The position numbers and the translations under genes were made by a program. From positions 584,039 through 648,038 of the forward strand of contig PUQB01000063.1 in the NCBI GenBank assembly GCA_003024785.1: a stretch of 64,000 nucleotides of DNA. Reading direction: 5' to 3'. The notes below the pieces were generated by a model. It worked only from the letters and a program-made list of their open reading frames with translations, searched no databases and was not told where the DNA came from. Source of the stretch: Selaginella tamariscina (lineage: Eukaryota > Streptophyta > Lycopodiopsida > Selaginellales > Selaginellaceae). Positions 35,046 to 44,584 of this stretch are shown here, in pieces (the first letter of the stretch is position 1; every line of letters starts with the position of its first letter).

Positions 35046-35132
35046 AACTGTCCAGAGCTCACATTTGTGGTGGTTCTAAAACGAAATGTTATCTTTCTTT
35101 TGCACTAACACAAATGTGAGCTTCGGACAGTT
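35046..35132. promoter_or_regulatory. hairpin upstream of the ParB-like gene
   Basis: Arms 35046-35069 and 35109-35132 (24 bp each, 2 adjacent mismatches; aactgtcc...acatttgtg) are inverted around a 39-bp loop. The structure is kept in element 3 (62524-62610). It lies about 100 bp upstream of the first recognised exon boundary of the ParB-like gene and could be a protein-binding site or a structured leader. The function is inferred. Confidence 0.6.
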
Positions 35133-35274
35133 AATTACGTCTACTTCTCTCTGTGTATTATTTTTGTATATTCGGGTTTATACAAGTGTGTGTGCGTTTT
35201 TATATAATTTATATTTATAGTGTATTATTTTGCAGAAGGACGATTTGATCAAACAAGGAGATCGAGTCATTAGT

Positions 35275-38200
35275 ATGGAGTCGTCGTCAAATTCTGGGTA
35301 AGAATTAAAATAAAATCTGTTATACTCGGATACTTGAACTAATCATTTTTGTATTCAGATGTGGAATTGAGGTGACATTAAAGACAAGAGCAGGAGAAGA
35401 GATGGGCAGGGGGATTCTGGAATCAACTTGGCCATATTTTAAGATAAATGGGAAGCGCATTGGAGCAACCATGGCTGCTGTCAAATTAACCTCTGTCACA
35501 TCTCATGGACAAGCAAAACAATGGAAAGTTGATTCGCTAGTCAAGCACCCGAAAGCAGGCTGCGAACCCAGATTGGACGATGCTCGACAGATATGCCTTG
35601 TTCCATCCAATGTCACGTTCTCGGATCCAGAGGTCGTCAGTTACAACATTAATCTCGGGTGGTTTTGTCGACTTGTGGATAATGACGTTCACGTGTTCAC
35701 TAATGATGTTGACCTTGGAGTTCTTCTTCAACTCAACGAAAGCCCATCTATGGAGGGGATCCATCTGGATGTCTACTTCGAAGATCTTCAGACTCATCGA
35801 GTAGGTGTATTGTCAGGAGATATTGTTTCACAATACAGAAAATCAGCAAGTGGAGCAATCTTCCCTCTTGACATTGAAGAAGAACACAGCGACATCATAA
35901 GGGAGATTGAGAAGGTGGCTCGGTCTCAGGTTCTCTACAGATCACGTTCAATTTGCTTAGGAAGCTTCGGGAGCTGGAGAGTGTGCCGAGAACACTAGAA
36001 CAGCTGCAGTCGGGGATCACACATGTTGATTCGGATCGCAAAAGAAAATCATCAATCGTTTTGTCAGCTGCACCTGTGGCATCTCATGCTGCAATAAGTC
36101 ACAAGGAAATGATGTTGGATGATAAGATTTATCCTTGTAGGGTTAAATATTGCAGCGTCAACCCAAACTTCAATTACAGGCCACTCAACCAGGAACGTGT
36201 AGCTGAGCTCATGGAGAAGATGAAGGACGACAATTCTTATACCGTTCCACATAATGCTGTTTTGTGTCCATACTATGAAAGAAGGAAGGGTGCTGACAAA
36301 GTCTGGATCACAACACCAGAACAACTCATGAAGATTCAGACGGAGAATAAAAGATCTATCAAGTACTACATCATTAGTGGCCAGCACACAATAACGGCAG
36401 CCCAACGACTTCTCGAAGAACACAACAAAGGAACGATGGCAACAAAACTTTCCGAGCATACCCGTGAGAAGCTGACAAAAAGATCGGCGTTTTTAGCTAA
36501 GCCGAATCTCACAATCGAGCAGTACCATAAGTTATCGGCGGAATGGGACGCTGCCGACACCAACCACTACAACAGCAAAATATGGGAGAAGTTTAAACAC
36601 ACGCGAGCCGTGTGGGAATCTCTTCAGCGACCACAAAGAGCTACCGCAGGGAATACACAATCTGCGGAATACCGGGTAAGCAAATTGTTTGGGCGGGATT
36701 TATCTCGCCGGTATATTAATCTGTCTTTTTCCTCAGAGAGTTGAAGAAATTGCAGCAGTTGATTTTGCCCAGGTGGGCGGGAAGGAAACATCATTTCTGA
36801 TGATGTTGATTTCTTGCCCCGAAGATAGGATCTTTGCCAAATGGTTGGGGATTATGGAATCCTTTTCAAAAGGAACACTGAAGAAGAAGCAGACAAGTGA
36901 AGGGGAGCCCTCAGAAAAGTCTGCAAAGAAACCCAGTAAGACGCCGAAGGCTAAGTCTGTTCAATCTACAAAGGATGTAGACAACGATTTCAAGCTCACA
37001 TGGTTGAAGCCTTTAAATGGAACAACGATGGAGGAGATGGAAGTCTTGGCTGATTTGGTGATCGATGGCAAACTACAAATCAATAACAGCAGCCCAACCT
37101 CTCCTTTTCATCTCAAGGCAATGGAGTTGAAGACGGTCAGGCATTTCAAGGAGTGGTTGGGAATACACTGCCACAAACTGGGTTGGACCTCGACTTCAAC
37201 ATATGAAGAGGTTAGCAAATATTTGCATGTGACGAACGATGATATGCTTGTCGAATGGGTGAACCAATCGGAAGATCTGGCAAGAATCTATTGCACGCCA
37301 ACGCCAAAAAGGAGAACATTGGGATGACGCCTTCTCTTATGGCAGTCCTTCAGCAGCGGAGAACCGAATTGAACCTTATAAAGGAGGATGCTACGAATCA
37401 CGACAAGCCCTACAGATGTTTGTTGTTAGATTCGGAGACTTTATGGGGTAACATCACTGCTTGTAGGAAACCGTTTCAATTGTTCGTGATGGATCGGCGG
37501 GTGTCAAAAAATCTTTCGACAGATAGGGCACTAGAGGATCTGGTGGAGAAACTTAGCCGTGCAAGCATATACATAGAAGGTATTTATTATTGAATTCATG
37601 CTTGCGCTCTTCACTGATACCTACTTTTTCAGGTATTTATTTCTTGATTCTTGCTCATGTCACCGATACTTTTGCCTTCGCCTTCGCCAAGAAGAATAGA
37701 CATCGTTGGACAGGATTTTATATGAACGATGCTAATCCCAAGTGCATTGATACTGTTGTTCACTTGGTTGTTAGGAATGCGCCAAACAATTTCAAGCTTC
37801 CAAATGACTGGCCAGGCATCTGTTTGCACTCCAACGGCCCTGAACCTCCATCCGATACACCGATAGGTATGAGTGACGTATTCGGCAATGTACGTTATCC
37901 AAACATTACAAGTCAAGCGGCACGGAGCATCGTCAACTTGATCAGGGGTCCTCACAGTGATGCGTGGGTTTTTGACTACTGCACTAGGGGGTCCGTCTTG
38001 AAGGAGTGTTACCTTCGGCATACATGTGTGTTTGCCGTTGAGAAGGATAAGACCATGGTTGAGGACCTGAACAAGTGGATAGATTGGGTCTCAACTGAGT
38101 ACCCCAACGATTCCATAAAGGCGTATTTGAGAAAGTTCCCTCCAGATAAGTGCGATAGCTCTGAAGGTGAATCTGGTTCAATCTCGGAGTCTGAGAACGA

Positions 38201-38378
38201 ACATCAATCAGATATTAGACCGGAAGTTATCTCGAGGAGTACAGAACATTCGCACACTCCAGGACCCATGGAAACATCAATAGAAGATGCAGAAGATCTT
38301 GAACCATCTCACAAGCGGCTTAGACCTTCTTCGCCTCACTCAGAAGGTAATAGCGAAGAAGAATTGATAATGAATTGA
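35275..38378 (+). CDS. ParB-like/degenerate DNA-methyltransferase-like fusion protein, element 1
   Basis: The inferred exons are 35275-35297, 35359-35929, 36004-36675, 36737-37579 and 37633-38378. All introns are GT-AG and 53-74 bp, and the phases agree except for a 1-nt loss near 37278 (element 3 has GATCTAGGCAAG, this copy GATCTGGCAAG). The product would be about 951 residues. The N-terminus carries a GD-V...GRGI module like that of the transposase. The ParB/Srx-like domain spans about 36115-36425: NPNFNYRP, ERVAELMEKMKDD, then YIISGQHTITAAQRL in place of the GERR box. A Lys/Ser-rich linker follows (36870-36975). The C-terminus has FQLFVMDRR (about 37473, where DPPY would be expected) and later VFDYCTRGSVLKECYL...FAVEKDK (about 37965-38055), like the FxGxG SAM-binding motif. 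The order ParB-DPPY-FxGxG matches bacterial ParB-N6/N4-methylase fusions. Catalysis is doubtful. An upstream exon is possible (acceptor at 35235). Confidence 0.65.
36676..36736 (+). promoter_or_regulatory. intron of the ParB-like gene containing a variant palindrome
   Basis: A 61-bp GT-AG intron holds GGCGGGATTTATCTCGCC (about 36692-36709), a two-mismatch version of the palindrome that fills clusters I and II. It is the only copy found inside a gene and is kept in element 3. It could be a feedback binding site for the protein encoded around it. Confidence 0.55.
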
Positions 38379-38489
38379 TAGAGTGATGAATAGTTGTAAA
38401 TGAGTGTAACATAAGGCATTTTTGTATATTTCTTTTATATTTGTACAGAAAATAAATTCTCAAGGATTAATGAAGCTTTTAGTTCAAAC

Positions 38490-39835
38490 ATGGGTCACAC
38501 ATTAACAAGGTAAATAATATACCTTGATAATTTTAAGGTCAGCTAATTATCATTTTGCAGATGTAATGAAATAATTGAGAACATGGATTTTCAGCATTGC
38601 CATGAGGTAAGAGAGGGGTTTGGCGACAATTTTTGTGCCACATGTCAGAATGACAGAGTTCATGCAGGAAATGGATAATAATGCAGCTCAAAACATCGTT
38701 ACCATGGGGGCCACTTCAGTTTTTGCATCATCATTTTTATTGGCTTCAGTTCCGAAATCAATTTCTTCAGCGCATGCAATATCTGAATCTTGTAAGGATG
38801 ATGTACAATTAAATGATGAAGGGATAGGCAACGGATAAATGTGAAAGGGAGCAAACAAGTGATTTGCAAAGTATTCAAGAGGCAACGCTATCTCACGTTA
38901 CTCATGGCCATATTGTGTTGTTGGATGTCAATGGTGTTCTGCTTCATCGACAAAGGCCCGAGGATAGAAAAACAGAAATCAAACAAGGAGATTTCATTCC
39001 TTGTCATGGTAAATTTCGATATGATATTATTTTTCGTCCAGGGTTGGATCGTCTCTTTCAAAAGCTTAAGGAGATGGGTGCGCTTGTGGGGATTTGGTCA
39101 TGCATGCAGATTCATAACTTAACACCGCTGTTGAGTTTACTTAAGAAACATTGTAGTGTTGCAGAAGAGGTGATTCGTAAAGATTGGATTTTTGACCAGC
39201 GAATGTGTCATAAACCTCTCGAATTTCACAATATAAGAAAGGAAAGCAAGCCATACTTCTTCAAGAATGAAAGAATAATTGGGACTCATGGGGAGATCAG
39301 TCGCTTAAGGATAACGAAGAATGCACATATCTTAGTAGTAGACGACTCTCCTCAGAAGGCTATGCTCAACCAAAACATTGCTTGTATTCATCCAATCACT
39401 TTCGATCCATATTCTGATATCGATATCATGGATGAGCTAGTGAACTACTTGGATACGTGCCTCAGAAAGAAGAATCTCGAAAATTTTTGTGAGCAGTATC
39501 CACCGTATCATACATTTCCTGAAGCTTTTCTTTCTCGTGATATTGAATTTTATAAAATGAAGGATAGCAACCGGGCGCTTTATAATATTATTCTTAAGGA
39601 ACGTCAGTTTTTAGATGAGCCTTTATGCAGACCTTCTCTTATCACATCTTATGTATTAACAAGGATGGCAACTCCCAATTGCATTCGTGAGAGTGTTAAG
39701 TGGTGGCAACAACATCAAGATATTGACCAAAATGATTTGATTAATCCGGAGAGTGATGATTTAGACAAAATGAGATTTCTTTGTATGATAGAAGAAAGTA
39801 TTTATAAAAAAATTAACATGTTGATAAGAAAATGA
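38490..39835 (+). CDS. FCP1/NIF phosphatase-like protein (HAD fold), element 1
   Basis: The inferred exons are 38490-38509, 38561-38606 and 38668-39835, with GT-AG introns of 51 and 61 bp. A 2-nt loss near 38827 breaks the frame (element 3 has GGGATAGTGGCAAC, this copy GGGATAGGCAAC). The restored length would be about 411 residues. HAD motif I reads DVNGV (38924-38938) where active FCP1 enzymes have DxDxT, so the second acidic residue is Asn and the Thr is Val. GALVGIWSCM (about 39078) corresponds to motif II and VVDDSPQKAM (about 39335-39365) to the acidic motif. Loss of the general acid/base Asp argues for a binding role or weak activity. FCP1-family proteins act on phosphorylated proteins such as the RNA polymerase II tail. 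It lies 110 bp downstream of the ParB-like gene, on the same strand. Confidence 0.7.
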
Positions 39836-40069
39836 TTTCATTTGTAATTATGTTTGATAGTATTTCTTCATTATTGTAAACTATTTTTAGAATAATATGA
39901 ATATTCTAAGATATTTTAGGAATATTCCTTACTAAGTAAGGTTATTGAAGGATTAATTAATTAATTAATTAATATTTAAGGCTTAATTACATATTAATTA
40001 AATGATTAATTAATAATTAAAACTTAAGTATTAATTAGTAATTTATTTTATATTCCCATTTTCACGTAT

Positions 40070-40096
40070 CATGCCCACTTTAGTTACAACGTGCAT
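40070..40096 (-). repeat. right TIR of element 1 (FCP1 side)
   Basis: Read on the minus strand it starts ATGCACGTTGTAAC and ends GGGCATG, matching the left TIR at 25/27 positions. The ATGT duplication follows at 40097-40100. An adjoining AT-rich stretch with TTAA repeats (39940-40040) is shared by all three right ends. Confidence 0.85.
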
Positions 40097-40455
40097 ATGT
40101 GGAGTTCAATCCATGGACTCAAGGGTTGCTACTATGCCTTCCTCCAAACTGTGAAGCTCAATCCACGGACTCAAGGGTTGTTACTATGCCTTCCTCCAGA
40201 CACTCTTCACCCATTTAAGAAAGTGGATGCCCTCATCCACGAACTCAAGGGTTGGTACTATGCCTTCCTCCAAAATGTGAAGCTCAATCCACGGACTCAA
40301 GGGTTGCTACTATGCCTTCCTCTAAACACTCTCCACCCATTTGAGAAAGTGGATGCCCGCATCCACGAATTCAAGGGTTGTTACTATGCCTTCCTCTAAA
40401 ATGTGGAACTCAATCCATGGACTCAAGGGTTGCTACTATGCCTTCTTTTAAACAC
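40097..40455. repeat. minisatellite array, right part
   Basis: It continues the array of 24971-25590 after element 1, with units such as ggactcaagggttgctactatgccttcctccaaa(c/a) alternating with ctccacccatttgagaaagtgg. Confidence 0.8.
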
Positions 40456-40456
40456 T

Positions 40457-40625
40457 CTCATAACCCCCACCATTTATGGGTTAAGTCAATCTTCTCCCAT
40501 AACCCCCACCATTTATGGGTTAAGTAATCTTCTTCCATAACCCCCATCATTTATGGGTTAAGTCAATCTTCTTTCATAACCCCCACCATTTATGGGTCAA
40601 GCCCACCTACTTCCATAATCCCCTA
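40457..40625. repeat. short tandem array of cataacccccaccatttatgggt units
   Basis: About four units of 37-38 bp (cataacccccaccatttatggg followed by ttaagtcaatcttct), each beginning with a partly palindromic accatttatgggt. They adjoin the minisatellite and have no coding potential. Confidence 0.8.
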
Positions 40626-41009
40626 CCATAATTTTTATGTAACCCCTATTTTACACCTTTTTTACACCCTACATTATCTTATATGCATTCTTTATATTAT
40701 TTGGGGTATATAAGAAACAAAGGCTCAATGGTTTGAAGACATATGGATATAAGAGGAGAGAGATATAAAAAGATAAATTATCTTAAGTTTCTTCTTTTCT
40801 TTTTTTACTTTGTAAATAAATGTGATGAGATTATATTGTTTTTTGTGTATTCTTATGATGAAATATAAAAACTAATTAGTGTATCTTTTGTGTCATGAGT
40901 TTCATCTCATGTTTTTCCTTTCTTTTCTTCATGTGTGTGATCATTAGTAAGGACTATTATGATGCGCTTCACTAAAGCCATCAAGTCCCGAACATCTGAG
41001 TGATTTTTC
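40626..41009. other. unassigned DNA between tandem repeats and Ty3 copy C
   Basis: AT-rich, with no gene supported. The phrase ggggtatataagaaacaaagg near 40703 is TATA-like and could be an old LTR promoter, but no partner repeat was found. Confidence 0.4.
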
Positions 41010-42283
41010 TTCGACAACATCCTTCATTTCCGAAGTGGAGGCCTTATCATCAATAACATCCAATTGACGCTGTTGTAGTGGAAGGTCTTGAAGCGGTGGA
41101 TCTTTCAAAAAATAAAGAATTGCACGAGTATAGGAGGGTCCTTATGCAAATAAATTAGTGACCCCTTCGTCTTTCTTTTGGGAGTATCATCAGCGGGTTC
41201 ATTCGGCACCAATTCATCCAACCTTTACTTTTCAAGCTCAATTTAATAACATGACACGTCTTGTTTTCCTTTCAGTGTTGGTTGATATAGGCTTCTATTC
41301 CTCAGTTTGTTGCTACACGTTACAATCTTTATTTGCGCCATGCAGTAGAACCAGTCTTCATTCTTTAGGGCAACGGACACACTCATGCTTGTTCATGAGA
41401 TGAAACTGACATCGTTGTTTATGTGGACGATTGTGAGCTTGAGCGTCAATCTTTACGGGTGGTGCCGAGTGAAGCTTTTGACTTTATTCCTGGTATGGAT
41501 TGGTTAACTCGTAATCATGCCAAGTGCGACTTTGAAAAGTCTCCCCATTGTTTGACTCTCCCTCATTTTTTCTTCCATTTATATTACTTCTTTTCCACTT
41601 TGTCCATTTACTTCTACCTCTGTTTCCATCACTTTTGTCTCACCTTTACTTCTTATTGTTTTTCCTTCATACTCTTTCATTCTCTCTTTGGATCCATCAA
41701 ATGATTGTCTTGATGTAGTCATTGATTAACTCAAAAAATATGTTGATTTTTTCGACTTTGAGTTACCGTATAGAGCCAAGATTGTAACACCATTCAAGGT
41801 ACCTGTTTGGCGTTAGTCACCGAAGGAGCTCAAGATCTTACGGGCAAATGTTAAAGAAACATTGAAGAAGGGTGTTATCTAAAAATTTCAAAGTCCTTAG
41901 ATGTGCAAACCTCATCTTGTGACGAAGCCAAATGAGAGCACGCGGTTCTACATCGACTATTGCCCATTAAATGATGTAATTATTTTGGATGTTTATCCAC
42001 TTCTTCATACTACAAATCTTTTGGATCAATTAGGACAAAGCCGTTGGTTCACCAAGCTAGATTTGGCATTTAAATATTGATAAGTTCCCATGACTGACAT
42101 AGACATTCCCCAAGACTGCTTTTTAGACACCATTTAACTTGTATGAGTTTTTGGTGATGTTTTTCAATTTAAGCAATGCTTCACCGACTTTCCAACATAT
42201 GATGAATGAGGTTCTTTGTGATATGATCGAGGTGACTGCCAACTTTATCAACAATGTTTTGATTCATTTGGAAGGAACATGGG

Positions 42284-42332
42284 CATGTTTGTGGGCATGT
42301 TCGTGGGCATGTTTGTGGGCATGTTTGTCAGA
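42284..42332. repeat. 12-bp tandem repeat (gggcatgttTgt) at the break in copy C
   Basis: Four units of gggcatgtt(t/c)gt, starting exactly where similarity to the Ty3 RT stops. It may mark the junction of the insertion or a slippage event that followed it. Confidence 0.75.
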
Positions 42333-43925
42333 GTTTTAACTAGAAGGGCTAACACATGGCAACACGTGGCTGCCAAGTGACCATCCAGCGTCATCAACCT
42401 ATGTGAGCAACGCTAAGTCTTCAAAGATAGCCCTAAGAGTCTAACTTAGAGGCTCAATTAGGCAAAATAGAGTCCTACCTTAAGTCCTCTAGAATGACCA
42501 TCCCCTAAACCTTAGAGGATAACCCGAGTAGACTTTAGGATCATGTTCTAGTAGACCTAGACAAGCTTATGCTCTAACCCCACAAAGGAGATGTGTCTCA
42601 CACATACCCCCATGATAGAGCTAAGGCATTGTCACTTACCCCTTGAGGAATCACCCTCATTCGGGAGTACAACCCCTTTAAGGCGACAAGAGGTACCATG
42701 AACCACAACTAACCCTTAAGAGTTTGGGTGGCCAAGTCATACCCTAGACCTAGGGCTAGTACTTAGTGAGAACACGAGTGTGTGCCATATGCGGGCACGA
42801 GTGTTCTACTAAGAAAACTCCCTAAGACTAGGTTTGGAAAACTCTAAGTACATGACCTTGCGAATGTTTCACAAAAAGGCTCCTGCTAACAAGCTTAGTT
42901 TGTTCAACCCCTGGATTCCAAGGAGAACACTCCCCTAGCCAAGTGTGCCTAAGCACACTTAGTTACGAGACATAACCTCCCTTGAGCAAATGCCCAAGGC
43001 TTAACACCCTAGTGCAAGCACAAGCATGTATGTTTACTAGAGTATCCAACCCCTTGGCAACAAGCCCATGACACAACCCCAAAGGGCGTGCCTCAGGCAT
43101 TGTATCGTGTGACGTTTAGCCCAGTGTCACATCTCCATATGACACTGCCTTCCCCAATGTGGGCTATCATGCCATAGCCCTTAGATTCAAGAGTTGCACA
43201 AAGTGCCACAAACGTGGCTCCTAAATGCCAACTGGAGAATCCCTTAGTGAACCCTCAGGAAATACGTAACGTGAACCTGTCAAACAAGATCCCACGCCCA
43301 CAATTGGACAAGGACACATATGTGCCTTGCTTGGCTGTGAATGCTACACCTAGCTTGACGTGGAGGAGGAGGCTGGAGACAAGCCTCTACCTCTGCATCT
43401 TGGAACATGCATTCCGACAAGACCTTCCAGGCATGGATTCACCAATGTTAAGGGTAAGCTACCCCGAAGGTGGTTGTCATCTGGAAGTTAGGGCGGCACA
43501 ACAGAGGGTTGTACCTTAATGACACAAGCTGAAGCTTGCACTGGCAGAAGAGCAACGAACTCAGTCATGAACCCAGGAGCTCTCCTACACATACTCTACC
43601 TTATTTATGTGACGGAGCCCCCCCCCCTCTTTTCCTGAATGTGTATGTGAGTTGGCACAAATTTAGCTAGCCCCTTATTAAGTTAATGAGAGAGCGTTTA
43701 ACTTAGCCTAGCTCTAACCTAAAACCCTACCCAAAGAGGTGGGGTTTTTAGGGCATGGGTTAGGTCAACCCTAGGGGTGTTCCTAACCCTACTAAACACG
43801 TCAAACTCATCTACATTAACCAATCAGTCTAACTAAGACGTCAAAATTGGGGGTGGGTTTTTAGAAGGTAAGTTGTAGTTTCACTTAGAGTTTCCTACAA
43901 ATACTTAATGACACTTGATCGAACG
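42333..43925. other. 1.6-kb non-Ty3 insert in copy C
   Basis: The DNA is unlike the surrounding retroelement. The last ~225 bp resemble, in inverse orientation, the 24345-24660 repeat (ggtagggtttt and aagtatttgtaggaaactctaag on the minus strand), so a repeated element probably lies here. A short open frame at 43214-43519 has no recognised family. No clear terminal repeats were seen. Confidence 0.45.
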
Positions 43926-44584
43926 ACTTACCTTATAGAGTTACATTTGCAATATTACATTCATGATGACCTTCTTTATTTTGTGCGGATTGATCCGAAT
44001 GATTATTTGTGATTGGTGGTGCCTTTGGTCTTCGTTCCATGCTTATTATGACTCTCATGTTCTCGGCGGGCACATGGGACATTGAGAAGCTGCGCAAATC
44101 TTTATATTGCAAACAGATGTGATTTGGTATATGCGTAACTATGTGTGGTGCCAAGCTTGCAATATTCTCCCATGTACTTTGGAAAGATCGTTGGAGTCAA
44201 TTGCAGTTTTTCATTCGTTTGAATTGGTATCGTTTGATTTGATGAGACATTTTCCATGGTTGACTACTGGTAATGAGTACGTTATTATCATTTCTGATTA
44301 CCTAACTTGTTGGGTGGAAGTTGGTGCTCTTGCTAGTGTGATTGTCTTTGTTGTTAGCCACTTCCTTAATTGAGTTGTGTTCCAACATTTTTGTCCAAAG
44401 CGGATTCTTTTAATAATGGTCCTACATAGGCATTTTATGTTTTAACATCTCGGTTGGGGATATGCCACACTTTCACAAGTACTTATCATCATCAAACAGA
44501 TGATTTGGTGGAATGACTCGTTAGAACTTTCAAAAAGATGATCGCAAAGTATGTAAACTTTCAACATTTGGATTGGGATGCACG

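Larger units (their letters stand above)
25591..40096 (+). mobile_element. element 1: 14.5-kb TIR transposon with transposase, ParB-like and FCP1-like genes
   Basis: The ends 25591-25617 and 40070-40096 are 27-bp inverted repeats with 2 mismatches. ATGT lies on both sides (25587-25590 and 40097-40100), and related minisatellite units such as 40268-40290 (ccaaaatgtgaagctcaatcc) show the uninterrupted site. Cargo from left to right: leftward transposase-like gene, palindrome cluster I, a kinase-like exon, AT-rich and telomere-like repeats, microsatellites, palindrome cluster II, a hairpin, a rightward ParB/methyltransferase-like gene and a rightward FCP1-like gene. Two further copies (50348-57088 and from 57580) share the same ends. 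No named superfamily was assigned with confidence. Confidence 0.85.
41010..44580 (+). mobile_element. Ty3/gypsy copy C, truncated and interrupted
   Basis: 41010-42283 aligns with the protease-RT part of copies A and B (PGMDWLTRNHAKCDFEKSP near 41490, then MYEFLVMFFNLSNAS near 42139), and 43926-44580 aligns with their integrase part (FDLMRHFPWLTTGNEY near 44233). The RT end and RNase H are missing and replaced by unrelated DNA at 42284-43925. No family LTR was found at either end. It is the most decayed of the three copies. Confidence 0.7.

Noticed and set aside
37629-38021. 130-codon minus-strand frame opposite the ParB-like gene (same at 59634-60026)
   Set aside because: It is identical in both element copies only because the DNA is; the sense strand carries spliced, domain-bearing exons.
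43214-43519. 101-codon open frame in the insert of Ty3 copy C
   Set aside because: No recognisable family and no supporting context. It was left inside the description of the insert.
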